Shown here one piece after another: positions 1 through 10,033 of a DNA stretch of 64,000 nucleotides (the stretch's first letter is position 1; every line of letters starts with the position of its first letter). Source of the stretch: Bog-473 sp963828825 (GTDB lineage: Bacteria; Actinomycetota; Acidimicrobiia; Acidimicrobiales; RAAP-2); assembly GCA_963828825.1 (NCBI GenBank), contig CAWHGF010000001.1, positions 62,001-126,000 on the forward strand, written 5' to 3'. The translations under genes and the position numbers were made by a program. Under the pieces are notes generated by a model. The model was not told the DNA's origin. It did not search any database and worked only from the letters and a program-made list of their open reading frames with translations.

Positions 1-232
1 GGCCCAGGTCACTTCGTTCGGCCAGGACTGGACGAAGATGCGTTGATTCTCAAACGAACTCTGACTAACCGAGCCATTTCGCTCGTGACAACGAAGCATC
101 TGGCCGACTGGAGTTGAGAAGTCCGCGCTCGCCGGATTTGGGTTGTCTGGAGCCAACGAACCAACCTCGGCCGCAGTTCAATCCAACTGAGAACGGCGGG
201 CCGTCGACCACCAGTGGGTGGTTCAGGTTCGG

Positions 233-733
233 CTAGGGCTCCGTCGAAGAACGACGCAGATATGCGCGTAGACGCACATCCTCGCCAGCGTCCAACGCGT
301 CGAGCAACGCCCCCAACGCTGAGAAGGCCGTCCCCCCGATCTCGACTCGCAGTTCATCCTCAATCGACTGGGCCGCCCGACGCTGGTGCTCCAGGTATTC
401 GATTCCTTGGGGAGTGAGAACAACCGACTTCTCCCGCTTGCTGGTCATCGAGTCAACCACCGACACGTAACCACTATCACGGAGGTGTGCCACGACCTTG
501 GTGGCTCCCTGCCGGGTGATGCCGAGTTCTCGTCCGATGCCCGAGATGGTTGATCCCGCCTCAGGCGAGCACATACGCAACACCCGGCCGTCGGGAAACC
601 TGCGCTCCCCGAACCCCATCTCGGACATGGCACGATCCATCCGAAGCTGGTAGCCGAGCCAGGCACGACGGAGCGCCGCTCCGAGGCCGAACGATGTCGA
701 CGAAACGCCTGCTGTGTCGGCGTGCGGGACCAC
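233..733 (-). CDS. MarR-family transcriptional regulator
   Basis: A 166-residue protein read from a GTG at 733. Residues about 60-85 (ISGIGRELGITRQGATKVV) form the helix-turn-helix, followed by a wing region with MTSKREKSVVLTPQG, the usual MarR layout. The C-terminal helices would form the dimer interface. The open frame continues upstream to 1075, but that part lies antisense to the next gene and shows no family similarity, so I prefer the GTG. It is divergent from the secreted-protein gene at 873, and the gap between them holds an inverted repeat that may be its operator. MarR proteins usually repress neighbouring genes and release DNA when a small ligand binds. The ligand is not visible here. 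Confidence 0.8.
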   Translation of the reverse strand: MVPHADTAGVSSTSFGLGAALRRAWLGYQLRMDRAMSEMGFGERRFPDGRVLRMCSPEAGSTISGIGRELGITRQGATKVVAHLRDSGYVSVVDSMTSKREKSVVLTPQGIEYLEHQRRAAQSIEDELRVEIGGTAFSALGALLDALDAGEDVRLRAYLRRSSTEP

Positions 734-750
734 GAGTGAGATGTTAGCAA

Positions 751-792
751 ACTGTGAACTTGGTTGACAGTCTGCTCGGGGCGCCCAATACT
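751..792 (+). promoter_or_regulatory. Promoter with overlapping inverted repeat (possible MarR operator)
   Basis: TTGACA at 764-769 and AATACT at 787-792, 17 bases apart, make a good sigma-70 type promoter pointing at the gene starting at 873. An inverted repeat ACTGT (751-755) / ACAGT (767-771) overlaps the -35 box, which is where a MarR dimer would block transcription. Assignment to the adjacent MarR gene is inference. Confidence 0.45.
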
Positions 793-872
793 GCGAACAT
801 GCGGCGGGCAGATACCACGATGTACCTGGACTCACTGCTTTCCGATCTGGCCGATCCCGAGAACCCGTCCTC

Positions 873-2410
873 ATGACACAGGACCGGTGCGGGCGAGGGG
901 TTGCCCGCGCCATGGGTGTGGCGGCGGCGCTGACACTGAGCATGACGCTGGCAAGCGCGGCGACGGCCACAGCGTCAGAGGCGACTGCTACCCCAGGTCC
1001 TGGTGCGTCGTACGCCGTGCCCGCACAGCGCCAAGCGCTGACGACGAACGCCAAGTCCGCGGTGGCCCACGACACCGAGACCGAAGCGCTCGTGACGCAG
1101 TTGGGTCGCGTCTTCGCAGCAACGGGTCAATGGGAATATCCCGGCCGTTCTGCGTTCGGACAGGTCCTGGTCAAGAAGACCAAGACCGCCCCGTGGACGG
1201 TCTTCGAGCAGACGCAGTCACTCCGGGTCCAGGCGTTGGACTCCTTCTCGATCCCGAAGGATCAGGGTCTGGGGCCGGGCCATTCCCTCCTCGTCACCCA
1301 AGCGATCGTCGACGGTCGCTCAAGGATCCAGTGGTTGCTCGACGGCGCGAACTCGTTCTCCCTTCGCAATTCGTACGTACTTCCCGCGGGCGCCGACGTC
1401 CGTGCATTCGGGACACACAAGGTGGGCGGGGTCTGGTCCGTCTATGCCGGTGTGCGCCCGACGGGGGTTATACAAGGGGTGTGGTCGCCAGCCCGCCACA
1501 CCTTGGTGTTCAGTCCCAAGCCCGAGCTCAGCGTGGCGCCGCCAGGGTCACCGGGTGCGGTGACGCAGAAGGTGACAGGCTTCGCCGATTGTGGCGGTGC
1601 CCTCTACACCACCATCAACACGAGGCTCTATCGACGAAACGACGGCGCCCTGCCTTCTGGTATCCCTCGCTGGGTCCCGGTCTACCGAGCGCCACCGGTA
1701 GGGGTGCACAACAGCGGGCTGCGGGGCATCACGTGCATGACCCATGACGGGTCACCGTCGCTCCTCCTCTCGACGGAGGGCAACGGCAACGTGTACCGCT
1801 TCGACAAGCTGCCACCGGGCCAGCTCGATACCACCGCGGTTCCGAGTCCGGGTTCGGTCTCCGACGGGCTGGTGCAGACGCTCGAGTTTGAACCCGTCCC
1901 TGCGATCCGCCAGATGCTGGCGACGCAGGGAACGGTCATTCCGGCAACAGGACGAGGCTCGATCGCGTATGTGATCGCGGCCTACAACAACGGTGACTTC
2001 GAGACCATGAGGATCGGAGGCGTCGACCGCCAAGCGTTCGGTTTCGAGTGGGGCTACCAAGGGGTCTGCCCACGACGCAGAAGTGTGGACCGATCGCCTC
2101 GGGCGTGGTGCACTTCAACGCCAGCGCCTGCTTCGCCGTGCGGACCGATCAGGGCCAATCGCCGACCTACACCTTGCGCTGTCTGAGCGGGCCCAGCGTC
2201 ACACCGTCAGCCACGGTCTCGAAGCCCATCCGCTCCGGGCAGGCCTTCGTCTCCATCCGCAGCATCGTGCCTTCACCGTTCCCTGGTGACCAGATCTACT
2301 ACGGCGGCTACGACTGCAACTTCTACCCCGCAGACGGCACGGCGTGGGTGGCAACGTCGCTGCGCAACTCCCTCCGCCTTTCCGTTCCAGCGAAAGGAGC
2401 ACAATCATGA
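873..2410 (+). CDS. Secreted protein of unknown function (frameshifted)
   Basis: ATG at 873 starts a protein with an Arg-rich N-terminus, a hydrophobic stretch and an Ala-rich cleavage region (residues about 1-35, ending near ATATASEA), so it is probably exported. The body is rich in Gly, Tyr, Trp and short strand-like segments, which suggests a beta-propeller or other all-beta fold, but I do not recognise the family. The first frame stops at 2186. Protein-like sequence continues in the next frame (GLPTTQKCGPIASGVVHF...) to 2410. Adding one G to the GGGG run at 2061-2064 restores one frame of about 512 residues. Its stop overlaps the start of the phosphoesterase gene in an ATGA, suggesting coupled translation. 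The homopolymer position makes a sequencing error as likely as a mutation. Confidence 0.65.
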
Positions 2411-3965
2411 AGCGAGGAACAAGTTTACCGCACCGGCGCCGCGCCGCAGCCGCCATGGCCGCAGGAGGCGTGGCTGTCCTGGCGTGGCGCTCAGCGCCTG
2501 TGGCAGCTCGCCCTCGCAACCGGCCGCCTCCCCCGAACGGGTGAGCGGCGGGTCGACGGGTCACTACGAGGTGGCGGCCGGCATCCACAAGATCAAGCAC
2601 ATCATCGTCATCGAGCAGGAGAACCGCTCGTTCGACAGCTACTTCGGGACTTACCCGGGCGCCGACGGCATTCCGATGACCAATGGCGTGCCGACGGTGT
2701 GCCTGCCGGCCCCGACAGGCGGGTGCCAAGCGCCCTATCACGACACGGCTGACGTCAACGGCGGCGGGCCGCACAACGAAGGCAGTGCGCGCGTCGATGT
2801 GAATGGCGGGAAGATGGACGGCTTCATCACCCAGGCGGCTAAAGGCAAGAAGGGGTGCGGAGCGAACACGGTCGACAACCCCGCCTGTTCGAACTCGGCG
2901 ACTCCCGACGTGATGGGCTACCACACGGCGGCGGAGATTCCGAACTACTGGACCTACGCCAAGGACTTCACGCTCGACGATCACATGTTCGAACCGGTGG
3001 CGTCGTGGTCCCTGCCCGATCACCTCTACCTGGTCTCGGGTTGGTCGGCCAAGTGCTCGAGCCTCGCTCCGTCGAGTTGCGTGAACGAGATCAAGGGGCC
3101 CTACACGCCGGCGCAGATGCAGAAGTACGTGGACCAGGCCATCGACACCGGTACGGCCGACGTCACCAACGCGTGGACCGACATCACCTGGCTCTTGTAC
3201 AACAAGCATGTGTCGTGGGCCTACTACGTCCAGACCGGCGACCAGCCAGACTGCGACGACGACGCGGCAGTCGCCTGCCCGCCGGTGGCGCAGAGCTACC
3301 TGACCCCGGGCATCTGGAACCCGTTGCCCATCTTCGAGGATGTGCAAAAGGACCACCAGATCCGCAACATCCAGCCGCTGCACAACTACTTCTCCGAGGC
3401 CAAGAAGGGGACCCTGCCATCGGTCATGTGGGTCACGCCGTCGCAGGCCGACAGCGAGCACCCACCGGCGAGCGTGCACCAGGGCCAGGCCTATGTCACC
3501 GCGGTGATCAACGCGGCCATGAAGAGCCCCGACTGGGACTCGACGGCCATCTTCTTGCAGTGGGACGACTGGGGCGGTTTCTACGACAACGTCGTGCCGC
3601 CCCCGGTCGACCAGAACGGCTACGGATTGCGCGTCCCCGCCATGGTGATCTCGCCGTACGCCAAGAGCGGGTACATCGATCACCAGACGCTTTCGAGCGA
3701 CGCCTACCTCAAGTTCATCGAGGACGATTTCTTAGCAGGTTCGAGGCTCAACCCCAAGACGGACAAGCGGCCCGATCCCCGGCCCGATGTCCGCGAGGAC
3801 GTGAAGATCCTGGGCAACATGGTCAACGATTTCGACTTCAACCAGGTACCCCGGGCTGCGGTCCTCCTCCCGACCAACCCCCCCACAGACTCGCCGAGCA
3901 TTCCGGCCTACTTCAACGGACTCGGGCCATGTGTCGGGTGTACGGCCACGCCTCCGAGCACGTAG
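2407..3965 (+). CDS. Phosphoesterase family lipoprotein (phospholipase C / acid phosphatase-like, frameshifted near N-terminus)
   Basis: Member of the phosphoesterase family that includes bacterial phospholipase C and AcpA acid phosphatases. HIIVIEQENRSFDSYFGTYP matches the metal-binding N-terminal signature. YAKDFTLDDHMFEPVASWSLPDH, MWVTPSQADSEHPPASVHQGQ and FLQWDDWGGFYDNVVPPP are the other conserved blocks. ATG at 2407 is preceded by AAAGGAG and begins a signal peptide (MKRGTSLPHRRRAAAAM...). One frame later the sequence reads ALSACGSS, a lipobox. The two parts are one base out of frame near 2485-2492, so the intact product would be a lipoprotein of about 519 residues anchored outside the membrane. 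Substrate could be a phospholipid or another phosphate ester. It is translationally coupled to the preceding secreted protein. Confidence 0.82.
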
Positions 3966-4318
3966 AAGGTTCCGGCATTTGGGTCGATGATGGACTACAG
4001 AGACCGAGACAAGGCTCCTGTGCTCTACATCGGCAAAATGGTGGCGCGCTCGAGCAAGTACTGCATTGCCACCGTGCCCCAACGGGCGAGAGAAGAAGTA
4101 CTCCACCGGGTCGGAGAGCCCCCGGGCATTTGGCTGGGGAGGGGCCCAGGGGCTCGGGCTCGAGGACGACGTCGCCTCCGATGACCTCCGCCAGGTGCTC
4201 CTTGTCGTATTTGATTCAGTTAGTGCATTTGTCGGCGGATTGGCCCGCATCCAGAATCAACGGACTGGCGAGAAGCCACGTCCCCGCCTGGGAAGGACGG
4301 CGTCACGGAGGGGCACGA
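3966..4318. other. Gap with no gene recognised
   Basis: About 350 bases between the convergent phosphoesterase and GH5 genes. I see no coding pattern, strong hairpin or RNA gene. Confidence 0.5.
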
Positions 4319-5800
4319 TCAGCTCCCGCACGCTCCCGACGTGACCGTCACATCAACGGTGGAGGCCGACGGGTCGTTGGTCACCACGAGCTGCGTGGCC
4401 CCTGCCGATGACGTCGCCCTCCCGCCGGTCACCTTGGTGCAGTAGCCGTTCGGGTAGTGCCTCGACACCGGGACGAAGATCACCGTCGGCGCCGTGACCG
4501 CGCGATCGACGCGATAGCTGAGATGGAACACCGCCGTCGACGAGTCGAAATTCATGGCGGTGGGCGTGCCGGCGATCGCCTCCGCCTACGTTTCCGACAG
4601 AGCGTCGAGTTGGGCCGAGGTGGCAGGCCCCGCCGGCCAGAGGCCCGAGTCGTGCGAACCGGTAGGGTCCTCGTAATAGAGGCACTGCCAGTACATCCAG
4701 CCCACGGGGTCGGCGTCGGCGTCCGACACCATCCGACCCAGGTCGGCGGCGTCGGTCGTGGCTCCGAACTCCGTGAGGAACCAGCCAGGACCGTCTGGCT
4801 GCGCCGGTGAGGCATCGTTCGCGCGGTCCCGAGCGCTGTCGGCGAACACTTGCTCCTCTGCAGGCGGGCAGACCTGCGAGTAGTCGGGCGACTCGGGCCC
4901 GTTCGGCACGTGCAGGGGACAGTAGTCGTGGAAGTTGTACGCGAGGCGGGGGAAATCCATCGACCCGATGCGGTTCGGGACCGGGCCGCTGGTGGTGGTG
5001 TCGAGCTCGTAGAAGACGGCGTGGCGGTGATCGGCGTGCTCGATGGTCGGAATCACCCTGTCCTCGGGGTCGTCTGGCGGGCAGTCGGTGATCCGCTGGC
5101 CCGACTGGGTATTGCCGAGATGAGCACGGCCGGCGTAGAAGCACTGCACCTGGGCGTCGAACGCCTCGTTCTGACCCGTGTGCAGGAGGATGCTGGGTGA
5201 GAACGCCTCATTGAACGGGTCGTAGCCGATCACCCAAGGGTTCCCGGCGAGCCGGGATGCGACCTTGGCCCAGATCTGGTCGTAGGCCCCCTGCAGGTTG
5301 CCCACGACGTCGTTCGCCCAGAAATGCCCCTGGGCCTGGGCCATACCGGCATCGATCTGGTTCACGCCCCATGCAGCCACGTTGCGGTAGGCCACCGGAG
5401 TGATGCCGTCGGTACAGGCTGCCCAGTTGGGGAACCCCTCCCCGGCGAACACCTCGTTCATGGAGTCCTGGTGCATGTCGACGAGGGAGTAGATGCCGTG
5501 TCGGGCCAGGAGAGAGATCGTCTGCTCCAGCTTGGTCATGTAGGCATCGAAGATCTTGGCGTCGAACTGGCCGGGACCCGTCACCTTCGGCTTGCCCGGA
5601 GTGCAGATGGCTGGATCGTTCATGGGTGCGGTGCCGGGCTCGAGGCCCTTCCAGAAGATGCCGAGACGCACCACGTCGAACCCGTCGGAGGCAATGGAGG
5701 CCGCCTCTGCGTTCGTGAGCACGTTCACGCCCGTGCCACTGGTGACAATCTCGTAGGGCGGGAGCTTGTACATGAGGTCAACCCCGTGCATGAGAACCAC
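4319..5800 (-). CDS. GH5 endoglycoceramidase-like glycosidase interrupted by an amber codon
   Basis: Glycoside hydrolase family 5 enzyme close to endoglycosylceramidases, which cut the glycan from ceramide. Visible blocks are MHGVDLMYKLPPY, GFDVVRLGIFWKGLEPG, LVDMHQDS, VIGYDPFNEAF (acid/base Glu) and GWFLTEFGATTD (nucleophile Glu). The catalytic part ends at TAG (4586-4588). The same frame continues to 4319 with a typical C-terminal beta-sandwich (FHLSYRVDRAVTAPTVIFVP, HYPNGYCTKVTGG). TAG therefore most likely replaces a Tyr codon and separates the two domains. The start is uncertain. GTG at 5800 is available, but GSFLRDAHGRVV upstream also looks like family sequence, and an in-frame TAG follows after about 15 codons. 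No signal peptide is seen, so the 5' end is probably lost or shifted in the C7 run near 5835. Confidence 0.7.
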
Positions 5801-6059
5801 GCGGCCATGGGCGTCGCGGAGAAAGGATCCGCCCGGGGGGGAGCGCTATCCGACCCTTGCGATCCACCCAGTCCCTGGCTGCGGCGGATTTATCACCGAT
5901 GCAATCCCACGAAAATCCCTGAACCGCGGATTCAGATTTCGTTGTCATCTGCCTAATGCATCGTTGGGACAGTTCTCGCCCTAAAACTCCAGCTAAAGAT
6001 CACTGATTCAGGACTACGGAGTCGAGCCCCGAGTTATCTGGCAGACGGTCGACCGAGGT

Positions 6060-6104
6060 CTCATAACCCGAAGGTCGGAGGTTCAAATCCTCCCCCCGCC
6101 ACTA
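6060..6104 (+). repeat. Left direct repeat: 3' half of initiator tRNA-fMet (attL-like)
   Basis: Forty-five bases identical to 50739-50783. They read as the 3' part of an initiator tRNA: anticodon loop CTCATAA followed by CCCGA, T-arm GGAGGTTCAAATCCTCC, and acceptor strand CCCCGCC with discriminator A. The 5' half is absent (the preceding bases do not pair), so this is a remnant and not a working tRNA. Integrative elements commonly use tRNA 3' ends as attachment sites. The surrounding gap 5801-6486 holds no gene. Confidence 0.75.
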
Positions 6105-6380
6105 TTGAAATGTCGCTGGCGCGTCTCGTGCATAGGGCAGGGGTGCCTGACCAGCGGTTTCGTGTTCGACCGAGACGTCGAAGATGGGATTTATCGGGGC
6201 TTTTTCTCGGGACCTACTCACCGTTGCCTAGGTTGCACACCTAGGCGGCCCCTGGCAGGCGGTCGCTGCGCACCGGCCCGTACGCTGCGGTTTCGCGGTC
6301 GAGCGTTTGGTTGGAGTGGCCGCTCATAGGGCTGCATAGGGTATGGCCTATGCAGTTGCACTACTCAGGGAATTCTCGGT
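6105..6380 (+). repeat. Left copy of an imperfect repeat following the tRNA remnant
   Basis: Shares many blocks in the same order with 50784-51030: GCGTCTCGTGC.TAGGGCA, CCAGCGG.TTCG, TTTATCGGGG.TTTTTCTCGG, CACGCTGCGGTTT-like and TGCACTACTCAG. This is therefore a diverged direct repeat extending the tRNA-derived one, as expected of element ends or integrase arm sites. No open reading frame is supported. Confidence 0.6.
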
Positions 6381-6486
6381 CTTCGGAACAACCCCGATCC
6401 GCTTTGTCTGACTCAGTTCGATGGCAGTGGGGGACTCCGCGACTTGAGATGCGACGGGAACCCTCTCGTCCAGAACGAGTGGGTCG

Positions 6487-7584
6487 TCACGCGGTCACGC
6501 GGGCGTATTCGACCGTGAGTTCGACGCGATTGTTAATCGCGAGTTTTGCGAATACGCGTCGGAGGCGACCGTCGACGGTATGAGGAGACAAACGGAGACG
6601 ATTCGCGATCTCGGCGTTTGTCATTCCGGCAGCTGCGAGCCGCGCCACTTCCTGTTCAGACACGGTAAGGCTATTCCACCCGATCCCAGCCGTTCCGCTC
6701 CTATCGGAGTGCCGCAGAGTGTATCGAACGGAGCCCCCCGTTACTTTTTGGTCAAGGAAGGAGATCACCTCGTCGACGATTTCTCGCTGGTTGCCCAGAA
6801 AAAAGGTGTGATCGTCTCCTGGTAGTTCGACATAGACCGCGCCGGGGATGCCCTTCGCAAGGTCACGACCGCATTCGACAGGCAGCGAGCGGTCTCCGTT
6901 GCGGTGGATGACAAGCGTCGGTGCCGTCACCTCAGCGAGCAAGGGCCTCACGTCGTTGGTAGCCAGCCAACGACACAGCGCACCAGCTGCGTCAGGCACA
7001 CAGGTGTGACGTTCAAGTCGGGCCGCCCATTGGCCGTAGGAGCCATCGTCGCTTCGCCCGGGAGCGTGCGCCCCCACGACTGCTCCCGAACCCCACGCGT
7101 CCGATACGCCCGTGGCCCAGACCTCGATCTGATGAGGGTCGGCCTCAAAGTCGAAGTCAGACATCCTCGATAGCTTGGCGAACCCGCCGACCAAAACCAT
7201 GGCCTGTGTTCGCTGAGGATGGTCGACGGCAAACTGAACAGCTACCTGAGCGCCAAAAGTGGCTCCGAACAAAACGGCGCGCTCGATGCCGTTGGCGTCT
7301 AAGACCGTTCTGAGATCCGAAGAGAGTCGGTCCAAGGTGAGGTCATCCGCCGAGGCGTGATCCCGGTCGGAGAGGCCCGTTCCTCGCCGATCGAACATCA
7401 CCACCTGGGCCCAGGAGGCCAGGCGACTGATGAACTGCTCGTAGGCCGGTTCCTCCAAGGCGACCTCGAGTTGACTCACCATCGGCGAGACCAGCACAAG
7501 GCTGACGGGGCCGCTCCCTACCGTGGCATAGGCGATCGCTGCCCCGTCGTCAGCTGACCCGTAGTGCACCTCGGGATGCAACAT
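6487..7584 (-). CDS. Alpha/beta hydrolase fused to a LuxR-type DNA-binding domain
   Basis: Starting at the ATG at 7584 (MLHPEVHYGSADDG), a 365-residue protein. Residues about 10-290 form an alpha/beta hydrolase fold (VMFDRRGTGLSD, then GATFGA at about 107-112, and GDDHTFF near the catalytic His position). A C-terminal LuxR/GerE HTH follows (LTVSEQEVARLAAAGMTNAE and SPHTVDGRLRRVFAKL). This resembles hydrolase domains joined to cyclases or HTHs in actinobacteria that are thought to sense small molecules. The nucleophile elbow reads G-A-T-F-G, with Thr where Ser is usual, so the domain may bind rather than hydrolyse a ligand. The frame opens further upstream to 7677, but the family similarity begins at 7584. 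It is the first gene inside the left repeat. Confidence 0.75.
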   Translation of the reverse strand: MLHPEVHYGSADDGAAIAYATVGSGPVSLVLVSPMVSQLEVALEEPAYEQFISRLASWAQVVMFDRRGTGLSDRDHASADDLTLDRLSSDLRTVLDANGIERAVLFGATFGAQVAVQFAVDHPQRTQAMVLVGGFAKLSRMSDFDFEADPHQIEVWATGVSDAWGSGAVVGAHAPGRSDDGSYGQWAARLERHTCVPDAAGALCRWLATNDVRPLLAEVTAPTLVIHRNGDRSLPVECGRDLAKGIPGAVYVELPGDDHTFFLGNQREIVDEVISFLDQKVTGGSVRYTLRHSDRSGTAGIGWNSLTVSEQEVARLAAAGMTNAEIANRLRLSPHTVDGRLRRVFAKLAINNRVELTVEYARVTA

Positions 7585-7723
7585 GCCCCAAATGCTAGGC
7601 CGGAGCACGCGAAGTTCGTACGCGATCGCGTCTCTTGCAGCTAAGTCGTGTGGGGTACAAAAGATGGACAGGATCAACCGTCGGAGAGGATCAAAACGCA
7701 GAGTGAGGTGAGAGGGAAGGGAT

Positions 7724-8279
7724 ATGAGGAAGCTGATCGAAACTACCCAGGTATCTCTTGGCGGCGAAGTTGGGTCAATTCAGGACTGGGTCTTCCCATT
7801 CCTCGACGAGGAACTCAAGGCCTACACCAAACAACAGCTGTTTGAAGCGGACAGTCTTCTGCTCGGGCGGTCGACCTACGAAACGCTCTCAGCGGCGTAC
7901 CCGACCATGAACGGCGGCCGATTCTAGAACCTTCACCGAGTTCATCGGCCGGATGAATAGCATCCCCAAGTACGTGGCGTCGACCACCCTTCGAGAGACG
8001 ACCTGGAATGCCACCGTCATCGAGGGTGATGTGGCTTCCTTCGTCAAGGAGCTCAAGCAGCAGCCCGGCGGCAACATCATCAAGTACGGGAACGGTCCCC
8101 TTGACGTCACGCTGATGGACGATGGGCTCATTGACGAGTTCCACCTGTTGGTGATCCCGGTTGCTGTCGGGAAGGGTCAACATCTATTCGAAGACATCGA
8201 GACGGCCCCGGCCCTGAACTTGGTCGATGTCAAGCGGTTCAAGAACGGTGTGCTTGTACTCGTCTACACCCCAACGTAA
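7724..8279 (+). CDS. RibD C-terminal / dihydrofolate reductase-like protein (frameshifted)
   Basis: MRKLIETTQVSLGG and DSLLLGRSTYETLSAAYP match the N-terminal half of the RibD-C/DHFR-like family, small NADPH-dependent reductases common in actinobacteria. That frame stops at 7927. The adjacent frame continues as ADSRTFTEFIGRMNSIPKYV, then GGNIIKYGNGPLDVTLMDDG, IDEFHLLVIPVAVGKGQHLF and the C-terminal strand to 8279. The break lies in CGGCGGCCGATT near 7915. Repaired, the protein would be about 185 residues, normal for the family. ATG at 7724 has GGAAGGGATATG just upstream. It is followed by an SRPBCC/VOC protein, a frequent partner of such reductases. The substrate is unknown. Confidence 0.65.
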
Positions 8280-8392
8280 CTCGTTCCAGAGACCCAATGT
8301 CAGCCGAATGACGCTCGTTTTGGAGCTGGTCAGCCGGTCGTTCTACGTCCCGAGGGGCGAACCGCACGATCACGGGGATAAGGAGAGACTCA

Positions 8393-9259
8393 ATGACCGA
8401 TCGAAACATCATCAATGCCACGTTCACCATGGAACGCACCTATGGGGTGTCCCCCGACCTGGCATTCAACGCGTGGGCCGACCCCGCGGTCAAAGCACGT
8501 TGGTTCGCCAGGGGCGCCTCCGACTATGAGTTGGACTTTCGACCGGGTGGTCTCGAGCGCAACTCAACCACGTTCGAGGGGAAACAGATCACCTGGGAGG
8601 CGCTCTACCGTGACATCGTGGACAAGGAGCGCATCGTCTACACATCGGTGCTGTATGAAGGAAGCCTGGTGGCAACGGCATCACTGACCACAGTGGAGTT
8701 CATCCCAGAAGGAGACGGCACCCGCTTGATCTTGGTCGAGTTCGGTGCCTACCTCGATGGACGGGAGCAGCCGGCCTGGCGAGAGCAGGGCACCAATGAG
8801 TGGCTCGACGCGCTCGGCACGGATCTGGCCCGCCCAACTCGGTGGTTGACCCTCGCTTATCGACCAATCGACAGCCCTTCTATCTCTCGAAAGGAAGCTG
8901 TTATGGCCATTGACCACGTCCTCGCCGTCGTTCCGGTGTCCGATTTCGACACCGCCCACCATTGGTACGAGCGTCTCTTCGGGCGCCCAGCCGACAATAT
9001 GCCCATGGAAGGTCGGCTCGTCGAATGGAGGATCACCAACAACGGCTGGGTTCAGATCACTACCGATCCAGTCCGCGCTGGGTCAGCGCTATTGAACTTC
9101 GCAGTTGGCGACCTCGACAGTCACATTGCCGAACTTGCCCAAAGAGGGTTGCAGTCGGGCGCGATCGAACCGGTCAACAAGGGTGTCATGCTGTCCCCAC
9201 TCCGCGACCCCGATGGCAACACGATTACCTTCATTGGCAACTTCCGTATTCACTACTGA
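8393..9259 (+). CDS. SRPBCC (AHSA1-like) domain fused to a VOC/glyoxalase domain
   Basis: Residues about 1-150 are an AHSA1/SRPBCC lipid-binding-type domain (TYGVSPDLAFNAWADP, YELDFRPGG, TWEALYRDIVDKERIVYT). Residues about 170-288 are a VOC fold (AIDHVLAVVPVSDFDTAHHW, VMLSPLRDPDGNTITFIGNF). The two are in one open frame of 288 residues. An ATG at 8903 preceded by GAAAGGAAG could start the VOC part separately, so this may be two genes whose intervening stop was lost. Both families are small-molecule-binding proteins found in tandem with RibD-like reductases in actinobacteria. No substrate can be inferred. ATG at 8393 is preceded by AAGGAGAG. Confidence 0.65.
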   Translation: MTDRNIINATFTMERTYGVSPDLAFNAWADPAVKARWFARGASDYELDFRPGGLERNSTTFEGKQITWEALYRDIVDKERIVYTSVLYEGSLVATASLTTVEFIPEGDGTRLILVEFGAYLDGREQPAWREQGTNEWLDALGTDLARPTRWLTLAYRPIDSPSISRKEAVMAIDHVLAVVPVSDFDTAHHWYERLFGRPADNMPMEGRLVEWRITNNGWVQITTDPVRAGSALLNFAVGDLDSHIAELAQRGLQSGAIEPVNKGVMLSPLRDPDGNTITFIGNFRIHY

Positions 9260-10033
9260 AGTGAATAGCAACGATCGACGGTCCCTACGGGTCCAGATCG
9301 GCGTCATGATCCACTGGTGGCGTAGGTCAGATGGTCCAGCCGATGGGGTGGTCGATGATCGCGTGAAGGTCAACCCTTCAAACTCCGCATCTCCGGGCGT
9401 GGCGAGGTCATCTCCCTCAGGTGGTCTCGCTGCGCAGCATCTTTCTCTCCATCCCCAAGTTCGGAGCGATGAAGGCTTGCAAAGCAGCACGATGAGGGTC
9501 GCTCGTTTGAAGGAATGCCTTCTGGCTCCTACGTTTGGGCGCTCTCCGAGTTGGCGCCTCTGATTTTCGGTAGTCGCTCGGCCGTCAGGCAGACGCCACG
9601 ACAGGGTTTGAAACAGCACCCTTCGGTGCTGTGGACGGAATCAGTTCGACTGGTGGGGAGACCCTGCCGGTACCCCTCTCGGCTGGGAGTCCCATGTCCA
9701 GCCGAGCACCGATGGAATGGTGGAGAGGGGCACTGGATAGAGGGCACTGGATGGACCGCTCGCGAGGTGAGGACATCATCCTGTTCTCGACTGAATCAGA
9801 ATGACCATCTTGTGGAACCGTTCGCCGCGCAGTGCAATTGTGGCCGCAGAGATGATGACTTGCATTGCCAGACGCCCAAAGGTCAGTCGGCGGGAGCGTG
9901 TCTCCGAGGGCGAGATCGGCTCTACCGCAAAGGCCGTTGCCGAGGCTCTCGGCGTGACCTTCTCGGGTCGGGACAGGAACTACAGGCAAGCTCCATTTCG
10001 CCTGCCGCGTTCCAGGAACTCCAGCGGTCACAA
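9260..10033. other. Gap with no supported gene
   Basis: About 770 bases. Open frames exist on both strands, but none shows family motifs, a credible start or normal codon bias. It may be decayed coding sequence. Confidence 0.4.

Noticed and set aside
2199..3683. Long open frame of 494 codons on the minus strand
   Set aside because: It lies antisense to the phosphoesterase gene, has no family motif and shows the Arg/His/Val bias typical of the reverse of a GC-rich gene.
4586..4588. Programmed amber readthrough or pyrrolysine insertion in the GH5 gene
   Set aside because: No special tRNA or signal is visible, and many nearby genes are broken by unrelated indels, so a nonsense change or error is simpler.
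6000..6104. Complete tRNA-Met gene at the left repeat
   Set aside because: The 3' half is perfect, but the bases before the anticodon loop pair with neither the anticodon stem nor the acceptor strand. The same is true at 50739.
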